Assembly (NCBI GenBank): GCA_037349315.1
Contig: JBAIAC010000269.1
Span: 111,354-175,353, forward strand
DNA: 64,000 nt
Direction: 5' to 3'
DNA from: Chelydra serpentina
Taxonomy: Eukaryota > Chordata > Testudines > Chelydridae
The notes under the pieces are model-generated. The model made no database searches and was not told the DNA's origin. It saw only the letters and a list, made by a program, of their open reading frames with translations. Below, piece by piece: positions 10,613 to 20,408 of the stretch. The first letter of the stretch is position 1. Every line of letters starts with the position of its first letter. Made by a program: the position numbers and the translations under genes.

Positions 10613-10684
10613 AGCAGAGTGGCGCAGCGGCAGCGTGCTGGGCCCATAACCCAGAGGTCGATGGATCGAAACCATCCTCTGCTA
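10613..10684 (+). tRNA. Initiator tRNA-Met (CAU)
   Basis: The gene has the initiator hallmarks: A1-T72 acceptor end (AGCAGAG/CTCTGCT), the GGG/CCC pairs in the anticodon stem around CCCATAA, and the GGATCGAAACC T-loop. It differs from the usual vertebrate initiator in the D-loop (GGCAGCG). A TTTTT terminator lies at 10701. This tRNA starts translation at AUG. A same-sequence copy lies at 46753. Confidence 0.95.
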
Positions 10685-11097
10685 GGCAGGTGCTTGTTTC
10701 TTTTTGCACTGGGCCTCCAAGCGAGGGGGCGACCAGCAGAGCGCCAAGAGCCGAGGCCGTGAGGCAGGAGGTGGCTGAGGTGTGGGACTGCCAGGGAGCT
10801 CCCCGGCACCGCTGGCTGCCTGGGCTGAAGGCAAGAGCCAGGCCTGTGCATGGTGAGGGCTCCCGTCCCGGCCTGAGGCAGCAGTGCATCCTCGTCCCCT
10901 TTTCCCACCACACCGGCAGGCGGCTGCTGCGGGAGAGCACTAGGGAGGCTCTCGGGACGCTCGGCAGCTCCGTGGGGCTGTCAGATTTTACACTTGGATT
11001 GAACCCAAGTCCTCGGCGTGGCTGCTCAGAGACGGGCCTTTGCGGCGCTGCCCCCCACCCCCACTCTCCCAGCCGGCAGGTGACCCCACAGTGTCCA

Positions 11098-11450
11098 AGA
11101 GGATGCCGACCAGAAGCTGGGGAGCTAGGGGCTGGGATCGAAGGGGATGCGTGTCGGGAGTGAGGGGCACCGGCAGAGCGGTGACTGGGGAGCTCAGGGC
11201 TGGGATAGAAGGGGCTGCGGGTCGGGAGTGAGGGGCACCGGCAGAGCGGTGACTGGGGAGCTCAGGGCTGGGATAGAAGGGGCTGCGGGTCGGGAGTGAG
11301 GGGCACCGGCTCAGCGGTGACTGGGGAGCTCAGGGCTGGGATATAAGGGGCTGCGGGTCGGGAGTGAGGGGCACCGGCAGAGCGGTGACTGGGGAGCTCA
11401 GGGAGGGATAGAAGGGGCTGCGGGTCGGGAGTGAGGGGCACCGGCAAATG
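11098..11450 (+). repeat. 68-bp minisatellite, about five units
   Basis: Units such as GCACCGGCAGAGCGGTGACT plus GGGATAGAAGGGGCTGCGGG recur at 68-bp spacing (starts near 11162, 11230, 11298, 11366). The same unit forms a much longer array at 62874-64000. Confidence 0.9.
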
Positions 11451-12575
11451 TTATACAGACAAAACTACTCAGGATCCTTTCAGGGGATAAGAGAAGATGC
11501 CACGTTCTATAACCACTAGCTAATACCTCCGAAAAACAGCTACAGATTAAACTATTCCCCAGACAGCTCAGTCCCAGCCGCCCTCCCTCCCTGCTGCCCG
11601 TGACGCTCGGTTCTCCCCACAGCCCCAAGAACTGCTGGGCGCAAGTCCTGGGCCCGACGTGCAGTGAATGTGGGGGTGACTCTGCCTGCCCAGACTGGGC
11701 AGTAGAAAGATTCAGACCCACACTCTGTCTGGGGGAGGAGATACACACGTGTTGTGTGATTGGTTTTCTCCTTTTAAATGTACTGGATCATTTCGATGGC
11801 AAAACTATTTGTACGAGCCCATGAAAAAAAGAAGAACCCATGAAGATACCCCTGGGAGAGAGGGGGTGTCTGAGAGCCGGGGGAGAGATGGAGATTTTCG
11901 TGAAACGGGGACAGGCCAAAGCAGGGCCTTTAGCTGGAGCAAAGGGGGAGGTTTTTTGTGCAGTTCCATGTTAACCAGCCTCACATCCCGTATCCCTACT
12001 GCCCCACCCTGCCCAATGTTTGGGGGGCTCTGGGCTGGGGCAGGGGTTTTAGGTGTAGAAGGGGGTCAGGGCTCTGGGCTGGGAGTGCAGGCTCTGGTGT
12101 GGGGCCAGGTATGAGGATCTTGGGGTGCAGGAAAGGGGTCCTTGATTGGGGGGGCTCAAGTCTGGGGCAGGGGATTGGGGCACATGGTTGGGGTGTGGGG
12201 TTACCTCGGGCGGCTCTTGGTCAGTGGCACAGCGGGGGGCTAAGGCAGGTTTCCTGCCTATCCTGGCACTGCGAACCCAGCTGCATCCTGGAAGTGAGAA
12301 GTAGCACGTCCGACTCCTAGGCAATCTATACCGGGGTTAGCCTGATATGACTGTATTGCTCGGGGGTGGGGTGTACATTTTTAACCCCGGAGTAATGTAG
12401 TTACACCCACCTAATTCTGTACCCTAGACCTGTCCAAAGAATCACACACTGTGGGAGTAAAACTTCACCTGCTCCTCTGCTTTGCAGAATCCAAACACAA
12501 GCAAAGTGTGTCAGGCCCCGGTGGGGTCTGGTGGGGAGTCAGGTGTGGGCAGATACCCTACGCCAGCAAGAGGCA
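11451..12575. other. Intergenic with G-rich dispersed repeat
   Basis: No gene is seen. 12005-12290 is a G-rich repeat ('gggctctgggctggg', 'ggggttacctcgggcggctc') whose inverted copy occupies 57240-57610. 12440-12575 is flank of the Thr module. Confidence 0.5.
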
Positions 12576-12649
12576 GGCACCATAGCTTAGCTGGTTAAAG
12601 TACCTGTTTTGTAAACAGGAGATCCTGGGTTCAACTCCCAGTGGTGCCT
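12576..12649 (+). tRNA. tRNA-Thr (UGU)
   Basis: The acceptor stem GGCACCA/TGGTGCC and the anticodon stem CCTGT/ACAGG around TTTGTAA are perfect. The T-arm is CTGGGTTCAACTCCCAG. A TTTT run follows at 12661. This is the best UGU copy in the window. Confidence 0.93.
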
Positions 12650-12683
12650 TGGTGCATGGCTTTTGGGGCACCTGGTAATGGCC

Positions 12684-12960
12684 ACTATCAAAAAAAAAGG
12701 TACAGAGTTTCAGTCTAGCCCAGTGTGGTTTTTCTTATGGTTTAAATTACACTCCCAGGCACTGATAATAGAGTTAAGAGCCGATAGGTCCGTGGTCCAG
12801 TCCCCTCCCAGACGACCCCTCCCTTGGGACAGGGGCAGGTCTGACTCTCACACCAAATGGCTCCTCGTGGCTACCGGAATCTGTGGGCAGCTCATTCAGT
12901 TTACGCCGAGGGTTGAGTCCTGCTTTGTGCACCGTGTCTGAGACTGAAAATCCTGAACCA
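12684..12960 (-). repeat. Duplicated flank shared with 3400-3800
   Basis: Sequence such as GCACTGATAATAGAGTTAAG and the run to TTTGAAATAACGAATGCAGC is the reverse complement of 3440-3760. It travelled with the Thr-UGU module. Confidence 0.7.
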
Positions 12961-13185
12961 CCCTTTGAAATAACGAATGCAGCAGGACGTGTTATGGTCC
13001 CTGCCCCAAAGCAGACAGACCAATGGAGAGCTGAGTCCAGGGTAACACTTCACAGGGCTGAGTGAGGCCGGCAAGAATTCATCTTCCCCTCCTGGGCCTC
13101 TCGCAATGACGTCCTTCTTGTGTGCCAGGACTGACAAAAACATCCCAGACAGAGAAGCAGCAGGTCAAAATAGTCACTTGTAGGT

Positions 13186-13258
13186 GCTGAAGTAGCTCGG
13201 TCAGGAGAGTGTTAGACTGAGGCTCTAGAGGTCCCTAGTTCAACCCCAGGCTTTAGCC
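13186..13258 (+). tRNA. tRNA-Phe-like with GAG anticodon
   Basis: GCTGAAGTAGCTCGGTCAGG with a paired acceptor stem GCTGAAG/CTTTAGC resembles tRNA-Phe. The loop CTGAGGC gives GAG, a leucine anticodon, where Phe has GAA. The anticodon stem pairs fully. PheRS reads the anticodon, so charging with Phe would be impaired. TTTT follows at 13285. Confidence 0.68.
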
Positions 13259-13581
13259 TGCTCTGTGGGCGCAGGGTTGGGCTGTTTTCTGGAAGCGCAG
13301 CAGTGGGTTTACCTGCCATGAGTCCCTTATTTCACACTCCCCAGCAGGGAAAAGCAGCGTGGGCTTGTGTGCCCAGTGGGCCCATGTGAGTTTTCTTCCT
13401 TCTCTTGCTCTTTCTCAGCGAGGGGAAGGAAAGAAGCTCTCCTTCAAGCTGGAGTCACAAGGGCGACATAAGGATGACTTCCTGAGCGCTGGCTCCAGAC
13501 ATTTGCTCTACCAGCCGACCCATCGAAGGGCTGCCACCACTTTCTCCAGCTTCGCCACCCGGAATGAGAGGTGAGCTATAC

Positions 13582-14372
13582 ACTCTGAGACGCTGTGTGC
13601 GTTACCCCACGTGGCCACCCGGTGTCACTGTTGCTCTCTGAGAGAGACGCTGTGTGCGTTACCCCACGTGGCCACCCGGTGTCACTGTTGCTCTCTGAGA
13701 GAGACGCTGTGTGCATTACCCCACGTGGCCACCCAGTGTCAATGTTGCTCTCTGAGAGACGCTGTGTGCATTACCCCACGTGGCCACCCAGTGTCACTGT
13801 TGCTCTCTGAGAGACGCTGTGTGCATTACCCCACGTGGCCACCCGGTGTCACTGTTGCTCTCTGTGAGAGACGCTGTGTGCGTTACCCCACGTGGCCACC
13901 CCGTGTCACTGTTGCTCTCTGTGAGAGACGCTGTGTGCGTTACCCCACGTGGCCACCCCGTGTCACTGTTGCTCTCTGAGAGACGCTGTGTGCGTTACCC
14001 CACGTGGCCACCCGGTGTCGCTGTTGCTCTCTGAGAGACGCTGTGTGCATTACCCCACGTGGCCACCCGGTGTCACTGTCGCTCTCTGAGAGAGATGCTG
14101 TGTGCATTACCCCACGTGGCCACCCCGTGTCACTGTTGCTCTCTGAGAGAGATGCTGTGTGCGTTACCCCACGTGGCCACCCCGTGTCACTGTTGCTCTC
14201 TGAGAGACGCTGTGTGCATTACCCCACGTGGCCACCCCCTGTCACTGTTGCTCTCTGAGAGAGACGCTGTGTGCATTACCCCACGTGGCCACCCGGTGTC
14301 ACTGTCGCTCTCTGAGAGAGACGCTGTGTGCATTACCCCACGTGGCCACCCCGTGTCACTGTTGCTCTCTGA
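13582..14372 (+). repeat. 55-57-bp VNTR, 14 units, each with CACGTG
   Basis: Fourteen units containing GTTACCCCACGTGGCCACCC alternate between 57 and 55 bp by loss of one GA in the GAGAGA stretch. Every unit holds the palindromic E-box CACGTG. The paralogous array at 22524 has five units. The open frames across it are by-products of the repeat. Confidence 0.95.
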
Positions 14373-14398
14373 CGGGAGGGGCAGATCCCTGTTACAGA

Positions 14399-14470
14399 GT
14401 TTCTCTAGTGTCTGGTTATCACATTTGCCTGACATGCAAAAGGCCCCTGGTTTGAAACGAGGCAGAAAGA
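14399..14470 (+). pseudogene. tRNA-Val-like (GAC), broken acceptor stem
   Basis: The anticodon arm TTTGC-CTGACAT-GCAAA is perfect with GAC and the T-loop is TTTGAAA. The acceptor stem has mismatches at its ends and the D-loop reads TAGTGTCTGG. The partner is 22839. Confidence 0.7.
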
Positions 14471-15280
14471 TGAAGTTTTACTTTTCCCAGCTCCCTTATC
14501 TGCCCAGCAAGGTGCTCCCTTTTTTGCCACTGGGATCACCCCAACCCCTGCAGGGCAGCGGGTGGGGAAATGAGCTGTGAAGCGTGCCGCACCTCACCTC
14601 AGAGGACAGAGGCGTGTGCACGGGGTGTGCGGGTGTGCCCGGGCACACCCTAGTGATCTGCGGCTCGGAAGGCTGCTCCTCCCCCCTCCCCTGGGGGCTG
14701 TCCCCTAGGGGCAGCCTGCAGGGAGCTGCGATCAGCTGTTTGCCGGGCAGGCTCAGATCAGCTGCGTCCTGCCTCCCTGCTCCGGCCGGGGCCGAGTGAG
14801 TCTCACACACACACGAAAACACCCTTAGGGTGAGGTGCGGGCGGGAGCACAGCCGGCCCCTGCTCACCTAGGGCTGCCCTGCAACTCTTGGGCTGATGGC
14901 CATGGCGTCCGCGAGTATGGCTGCTCCCGGCCAGCCAGGCTCCGATCCGGCCACAGCAGGCAGCCGGTGACCCAAGGGAGCCCAGCTAGGCTGGGGCTGG
15001 GTGCAGTGGGGGATTAGGGGGGGTGGGTGGGAGGAGAAGCCCAGACCCTGGCAGGAGCTACACTGGGGGGTGTGGAGGGGAAGGGGGAAGAGGAGCCACA
15101 CCGGGGCAGAGAGGAGAGGCCCCGGACCGTGGCAGAAGATGTGCGGCTGAAGTCCCCGGCTCGGGAGCCCCACCCACCCTAGTGACAGAAGCTGCAGGGC
15201 TGAAGCCCTGACCCCACTCTGTGTGGAGCTGGTATCCCCATTTCCCCCACCACCGCACAGCCATGAATGGATTTAGCCTA

Positions 15281-15430
15281 GGAGGCAGGGTCCGATTGGC
15301 CCCATTTGGCAGGTGGGATCTAGGGCACACAGAGGTGAAGTGACTTTCCCAAGGCTAAGCAGGGAGTCTGTGGCAGAGCAGAGACTCAAACCCAGAACAC
15401 CTGAACCCTGTGCCTTAACCACTAGGCAAC
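15281..15430 (-). mobile_element. MIR-type SINE fragment
   Basis: In reverse orientation the text matches a MIR core and tRNA-like head: AGAGGTGAAGTGACTTTCCC, GGCAGAGCAGAGACTCAAAC and CCTTAACCACTAGGCAACC. A duplicated copy lies at 23880. Confidence 0.75.
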
Positions 15431-15589
15431 CTTCCCACCCCAGGAGGGGGAACTTCCTCTGCCACTTTGAATGTGTGGGTGGGAGCAGCCACTAGACAGA
15501 GCTGCCAGGAGGTGGGGAGCAGAGAGAGATGGGAAAAGGGACATGGGTGGGTGTAGCGGGGTGGTTACCAGCTCCTGCCCGGGAGGGGT

Positions 15590-16130
15590 TAAAACAGCCC
15601 TACAGAGGGAGCAGTCAGGGGACGGGCAGTCAGGGGACATGGAATGGGGGGGCGCTGGATAGGGCGTGGGTGTCCCAGGGGGCCTGTCAGGGGTGGGGGT
15701 GTGGCTAGGGGCCGGGGCAGTCAGAGGACAGGGGGGTTGGATAGTTGGAGGGGTCCCGGAGGGTGATTAGGGGGTGGGGGGGTCTTTGGAGGGGGCAGTC
15801 AGGGAACAAGGAGCAGGGGGGGTTGGATGGGTCAAGGGTTCGGGGGGGGGCCTGTCAGGGGTGGGGGTGTGGAGAGGGGTCGGGGCAGTCAGGGGACAGG
15901 TAGGGGGTAGGGCCCTAGGGAGGCAGTTACAGTGGGGGGGGAGGTCTCAGGAGGGTGCAGTCAGGGGACAAGGAGCAGCGAGGTTTAGATAGGGGGTGGG
16001 ATCCTGGGGGGGCAGTTAGGGGCAGGGTCCCAGGAGGGAGCTGTCAGGGGACAAGGAGCATGGGGGGTTGGGGGTTTTGGCGGGGGCTGGATGTGGGAGG
16101 GAGTGGATGGGGGTGGGGCTCCCTGGGTGC
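15590..16130 (+). repeat. G-rich degenerate tandem region
   Basis: Repeated variants of GGGGGCAGTCAGGGGACAAG and GGGGTGGGGGTGTGG give one strand very high G content with many runs of four or more G. Partner at 24190-24730. Confidence 0.8.
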
Positions 16131-16210
16131 ACACCCTAGTGAAATGTGCTGTGCACGCCTATGCTTGGTGAGTTTCTCTTCTGCACCAAACTTACTCTTT
16201 CCATATGTGA

Positions 16211-16283
16211 GCCCGGCGAGCTCAGTTGGTCGAGCGTCAGTCTGTTAATCTGAGGGTCCAGGGTTCAAGTCCCTGGTGAAGTG
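16211..16283 (+). pseudogene. tRNA-Lys-like body with GUU anticodon
   Basis: The body GCCCGGCGAGCTCAGTTGGTC and T-arm CAGGGTTCAAGTCCCTG match the Lys loci here. The anticodon loop CTGTTAA gives GTT (Asn) and the acceptor stem is broken in the middle. The copy at 24804 shares both traits. Confidence 0.72.
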
Positions 16284-16641
16284 TAGGGAAGATCATTTCC
16301 CCCTGCGGTGTCCCCTGAGAGCGTCAGGAGTCAGCTCTTCAGTCCCCTCCTTGATGTTACTCTTTTCTTTTCAGGACTTGGGCTTTCCTAGGAAGGGCCA
16401 TTTACTGCCTGGGACGTCCTCACACGCCCACTGGCCTCACAGTCTGGAGGAAGAAAGGCTACTGGGTCTACAGCAAACCCACAAGGCTCCAAGAGGCTTC
16501 TGGGTCTTCAGCAAACCGCTGCGTGCCGACTTGTTGAGAAATGCAGGGCTGGCCAGAGAGGCCTTGAGTGAGGGAGACAAAAAATTGTCCACCCAGGCTC
16601 TTCTACACTGGAAGTCAGAAGACCCAAAGTTTATCACTACT

Positions 16642-16712
16642 GGTCCCATGGTGTAAGGGCAGCACTCAGGGTTTTGAATCCTGCAATCCGAGTTTAAGTC
16701 TTGGTGGTACCT
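16642..16712 (+). tRNA. tRNA-Gln (UUG), one acceptor mismatch
   Basis: The body is that of the other Gln loci, with loop TTTTGAA giving TTG. The acceptor pair 4-69 is C-T and the T-loop is TTTAAGT, so expression is uncertain. Confidence 0.75.
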
Positions 16713-16999
16713 TGGGGCAGCTCTTCTGCCACCTAACACTACTGGGTGTTTCAAGGCTTAGTCTTGCTCTCTCCAGTGACGTGGGAGCCTGTCTTTTGCC
16801 CGCTCGCTGTTGTGACTTCAGCAGAAGCCGGGTCCAGACATCATCATTCAAATCAAGCTTCAAGTGCACAATTCTTTCCCACTCTGTGGGAGGGGAGACT
16901 TTGCAAAGCCCTCTCTGTGCTACTGCACGTGGCTAAGCAAAGAGAACAAACCACAAATCCCCCCTGTGCTTTGGGAGCCGGGTTTGCTGTTTGATTTCT

Positions 17000-17560
17000 G
17001 GATTTCAGGTGACTTCAAGCCCAGGCGTTGGGATTATTTAGCAGTGTCTCTGGTATTGGAGCATTACTGTGCTCACAGCTGTGATGGCCGAGTGGTTAAG
17101 GAGTTAGAGTCAAAATCCAATAGGGTTCCCCTGCGCAGGTTCGAATCCTGCTCACAGCGAGGCCTGTGTTTTAGCCCCAGTTTCTAACCAGGTCAATACG
17201 TCTATACAGACCCCTGAGACACTCTCAATTCTCTCCCCAGCCCAAGTCAATCTGGTTCTGCTCCTTTCCTGTAGATCCCTGGGACACTACCTCACGCTGT
17301 GTCCCTGAGGTGTCAGGCAAATTCTCAGCACCATGGAGCATCCTGACATTGATCCTTGTGACCTGTGGGTTGGATTTATTTTAGTGGGACACGGGACATG
17401 TGGAGGATAATTTAAACTCTTCATTTCCTTAGGGTTCGCCTTCAATATACTTGTATGGTGGTGTCATTTATCACCATTACAGGTCTATTGTATTTATTAG
17501 AATAGCTCATGTAAGTCACAGACGTGACATAGTAACCGTAGCGAGTCTATGCTGACATAA
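17000..17560. repeat. Inverted duplication partner of 43290-44130
   Basis: The Ser tRNA at 17078 and both flanks read in reverse complement at 43290-44130. The other copy carries an extra MITE at 43594-43893. Confidence 0.85.
17078..17159 (+). tRNA. tRNA-Ser body with CAA anticodon
   Basis: The 82-nt gene has the Ser long variable arm, GCTGTGA/TCACAGC acceptor stem and CGCAGGTTCGAATCCTGC T-arm, all intact. The anticodon loop is GTCAAAA, which gives CAA (leucine UUG codon) where the partner at 43948 has TGA. One anticodon-stem pair is lost. SerRS does not read the anticodon, so if expressed the tRNA could be charged with serine. Confidence 0.72.
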
Positions 17561-18360
17561 CTTGAGTTAACATGGGCTTGTAGTGTCGATATGGCCTCAG
17601 GTCTATGACATGTCTGGGAGAGGGAACAGGAAAAGGCTGAGGGGAGACCAAGTTTCATTCAGGATTTAGGCTCCAGCTTTTGTGGAAGTTCTTACGGCAC
17701 CCTAAAGGCTCGGGATCAAAGAGCCCCATCAGAACAAAATATCCTGTATTGATTAAAATGTCTTGACCTCAGGGTGTGTAACTCATGTGTTTAGTATTCG
17801 GGGGGTACAGATGTGTGTTCATTATGTGTTGAAGGCCAAAACTACAAACGGGTTCAAGAAAGAATTCAATCAGTTCCTCAGGGTCGGGGCATCAGCTGTT
17901 AGCCGAGGGAATCAGGGATGCTGCATCCCCATGCTCTGCATGTCCCTCTGACTGCCAGATGCTGGGAGGGGAGGATGGGACGGTTCACTCAGTGAGTGGC
18001 TGTTGTGTTCCTTCCCTCAGACGCACCTGGCCCTGGCCGCTGTCAGAAGACAGGATACAAGACCAGACGAACTATTCGTCTGACCCACTATGGCAGTTCA
18101 GGTTCCTCCTTCCCGCTCCCTAAAATCTCTGTCAGCCGGCAACATGAACCAGGAGCCTGTAGAGAGGAGACCTGAGCCCCCCTCTGGCACTACCCCACCT
18201 CAGGCAGTCTCCCAAAGCCGTGCATGGAGACATGCCAGCAGCGCAAAGACAGCTCCCTGCCCCACCCCACATTGCTCCTGGGAGTGGCCAGCATGTCTCA
18301 GCAGACCCAGGGGGAGACATCTCCATGCACTGCCCCTGCCCTGAGAGCAAACTCCACAGC
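17561..18360. other. Intergenic, nothing recognised to 18000
   Basis: No frame or repeat that I recognise lies in 17561-18000. The following 350 bp are flank of the Thr-AGU module. Confidence 0.5.
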
Positions 18361-18434
18361 TGGCACCACTGGGAGTTGAACCCAGGATCTCCTGTTTACT
18401 AGGCAGGTGCTTTAGCCAGCTAAGCCATGGCACC
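18361..18434 (-). tRNA. tRNA-Thr (AGU)
   Basis: On the minus strand GGTGCCATGGCTTAGCTGGC opens the gene. Loop CTAGTAA gives AGT and the T-arm is CTGGGTTCAACTCCCAG. The acceptor GGTGCCA/TGGTGCC pairs except for one C-G/G-G irregularity at position 3, and pair 31-39 is C-A. Probably usable, with mild decay. Confidence 0.82.
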
Positions 18435-18639
18435 TGCCTCACGCAAACCCTTCCAACTGTTCCACTTGATGGTACAAGACAAGACCTGCAAATTCCAAAG
18501 TACAGACGTTCCCCATTCCCCTCAAGACTTGCAGACCTTGATCTGTCTGGATCTCTGTGCACAGAAACCACAGCTCAGATGACAGGGGGCTTCTCACATG
18601 TGCTTCTCCCACCAGCCACTGTGATCATATCCTGGTTCG

Positions 18640-18900
18640 TGCTCTGCATTTCAGTCGCAGCGACCTCGGCTCAATGCTGAGTCACGGTCACCTTTCCACC
18701 AGCTCCAGACTTCTCATTTGCCACTTTCCAAGTGCCGTGGGGCAGCTGCCCCACCCAGCCAGGAGAAAGGTTAAGGCAGCCTTGGAAAGGCTGCGCAGAA
18801 CCCAGCCAATCAGGAAAGCATATTGGGCGAGCCAATCAGGGGAAGGCTTTCTCAAGCAGCCCACATATAAAGGCTGCTCAGCAAAGCAAGAGTTAGTCAC
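18640..18900 (+). promoter_or_regulatory. CCAAT-CCAAT-TATA promoter-like module
   Basis: Two CCAATCAGG boxes (18806, 18832), an inverted CCAAT between them (18822) and TATAAAGG at 18866 lie in Pol II core-promoter order and spacing. A MARE/AP-1-like TGCTGAGTCAC lies upstream near 18677. Diverged copies exist inverted near 4900 and 37650. No convincing coding exon follows; an old LTR or retrogene promoter is possible. Confidence 0.45.
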
Positions 18901-18959
18901 TCCTTGGAGTTTGGGGAGGGAGGACTGGCTGGATTGGAGGAGGGAGAAGAGAGGGAGCC

Positions 18960-19650
18960 ATGATCAGAGCAGTGCTGGGCACGTAAGGGGAGCAGGAGTG
19001 AGCTCCCTTGACTCCTGCCTGACTGAGGCCCTGGTACAAAAGTGGAGAAAAGTGCTAGGGCTGTGGGGAAGTGGCCCGGGGAAACAGACTGTGGGGGTTG
19101 GAGGCAATGCCGTGTGTGACTGAAACCCCGCCCAACCTGTTGCCTCAGTTGCCACTGACACAGGTGGCTAGACCCTGGACTGGTTCCCCGTGAGGACACA
19201 CCAGAGATCACTGCAATCTACGTAGGGGGCAACCACCTGGAAATAGTCTCCAGGCCCCAGCTGATCTGGAAAGTTAAACACGATATTGCACAACATAGAA
19301 CTATGGGGCCAGGTGCCATAGAAAACAAAGGGGAGCAGGGAAAGACAGAGCGCAGAAGAGAAGAGAAGGAGAGATGGGATAGAAAAAAGTCTCTAGATCC
19401 GGAGCAGATGGAGAAAACCAGGGAGTGCAGTGGACACGTCAACCCATCGGGCTGCCTCCTAGGCCAGGCTGCAGCCCAGCTTCAGGACTCAGAGGAAATG
19501 GAGCTCGCATCCCTACCTACAGGGCTCCAGGCACGACCAGCCTTCTGGATCCAACGTCCCCTCTGGCGCTCAAGTCACAACAGCGAGCCGGCAAAAGACA
19601 GGCTCCCACGTCATTGGAGAGAGCAAGACGAAGCCTTGAAACACCCAGTA
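18960..19650. repeat. Module flank, inverted partner 36880-37330
   Basis: The stretch from about 19200 (CTACGTAGGGGGCAACCACC through GGGGCCAGGTGCCATAGAAA) is mirrored at 36880-37330. No gene is seen. Confidence 0.7.
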
Positions 19651-19657
19651 GTGTTAA

Positions 19658-19913
19658 CAGTGGCGTAGCCAGCTGCAGAGCACAGGGAGAGCGGAGCTAA
19701 AAAATAGGCGCCTCCCCTTGTACTCACCCAGCGGCGCTCCAGCCGTTCGGCGGCACTTCGACGACGGGTCCCGTCCCTTCACTCGCTCTGGGTCTTCGGT
19801 AGCTCTGTTCCCCCTTAAAATATTTTTTTATGGCCCCGTTTCTTTTTAAGGCGCCGCTTCTGCTCAGAGCGGGAGCAGCCGCTATCTCCGCTCCCCACCT
19901 GGCTAAGCTACTG
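19658..19913. mobile_element. hAT-like non-autonomous transposon (TIR CAGTGGCGTAGCC)
   Basis: The 256-bp insertion has imperfect terminal inverted repeats CAGTGGCGTAGCC / GGCTAAGCTACTG. The flanking octamers AGTGTTAA and AGTGTTGG suggest an 8-bp target duplication. The tRNA-Gln modules at 4740, 36880 and 53430 lack it and give the empty site. A second family member lies at 38597. Confidence 0.75.
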
Positions 19914-19941
19914 AGTGTTGGGTGGCAAAAGAGATGCCCGA

Positions 19942-20012
19942 AGGTCCCACCAAGACTTGAACTTGGATAGCAGGATACAAAGCCCTGAGTGCTGGCCTTA
20001 CACCATGGGATT
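19942..20012 (-). tRNA. tRNA-Gln (UUG), decayed acceptor end
   Basis: The body and loop CTTTGTA (TTG) match Gln. The first two acceptor bases are AA in place of GG and do not pair, so this copy may be inactive. Confidence 0.7.
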
Positions 20013-20335
20013 GGTGGTGATAACTTTGGGGTCTTCTAACTTCAAACTTCCAGTGTAGAAGCGCCTGGGAGGACAATTTTTTTCCTCCCTTGCTCAAGGC
20101 CTCTCTGGCCAGCCCTGCATTTGATCAACAAATCGGCACGCAGCAGTTTGCTGTAGACCCCGAAGCCTTTCTGCCTCCAGACTGTGAGGCCAGTGGGCGT
20201 GTGAGGAAGTTGCCCCTTCAGTCCCAGGCTGTAAATAGCCCTTCCTAGGAAAGCCCAAGTCAAGAAAAGGAAAAAGTAACATCCAGTAGGGGGGGGTACT
20301 GAAAAGCTGCTTCTTGAAGGATATGATGCTCTGGA

Positions 20336-20408
20336 CACCTGACCAAGGACTTGAACCCTAGAGCCTCTGATTAAAAGTCTGATGCTTGACCAACTGAGCT
20401 AGCCAGGC
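20336..20408 (-). tRNA. tRNA-Lys (UUU)
   Basis: GCCTGGCTAGCTCAGTTGGTC, loop CTTTTAA giving TTT, and TAGGGTTCAAGTCCTTG form a Lys gene with one anticodon-stem mismatch (29-41). It precedes Gln at 19942 on the same strand. Confidence 0.82.

Larger units (their letters stand above)
14370..16830 (+). repeat. Direct segmental duplication, partner 22810-25390
   Basis: The block runs from the VNTR through Val-like tRNA, a G-rich CpG stretch, a MIR-like SINE, a G-rich minisatellite region, the Lys-like and Gln tRNAs. The same order and strand recur at 22810-25390 with small insertions and deletions. Confidence 0.92.

Noticed and set aside
10985..11010. Isolated B-box-like text (minus strand CTTGGGTTCAATCCAAG)
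   Set aside because: A T-arm-like hairpin is present, but no A box, anticodon arm or acceptor partner could be found at the right distance.
13595..14580. Open frames over the 55-57-bp VNTR, and resemblance to a CRISPR array
   Set aside because: Units are contiguous without unique spacers, and the genome is vertebrate. The frames exist because 57 is a multiple of three and shift wherever a GA is lost.
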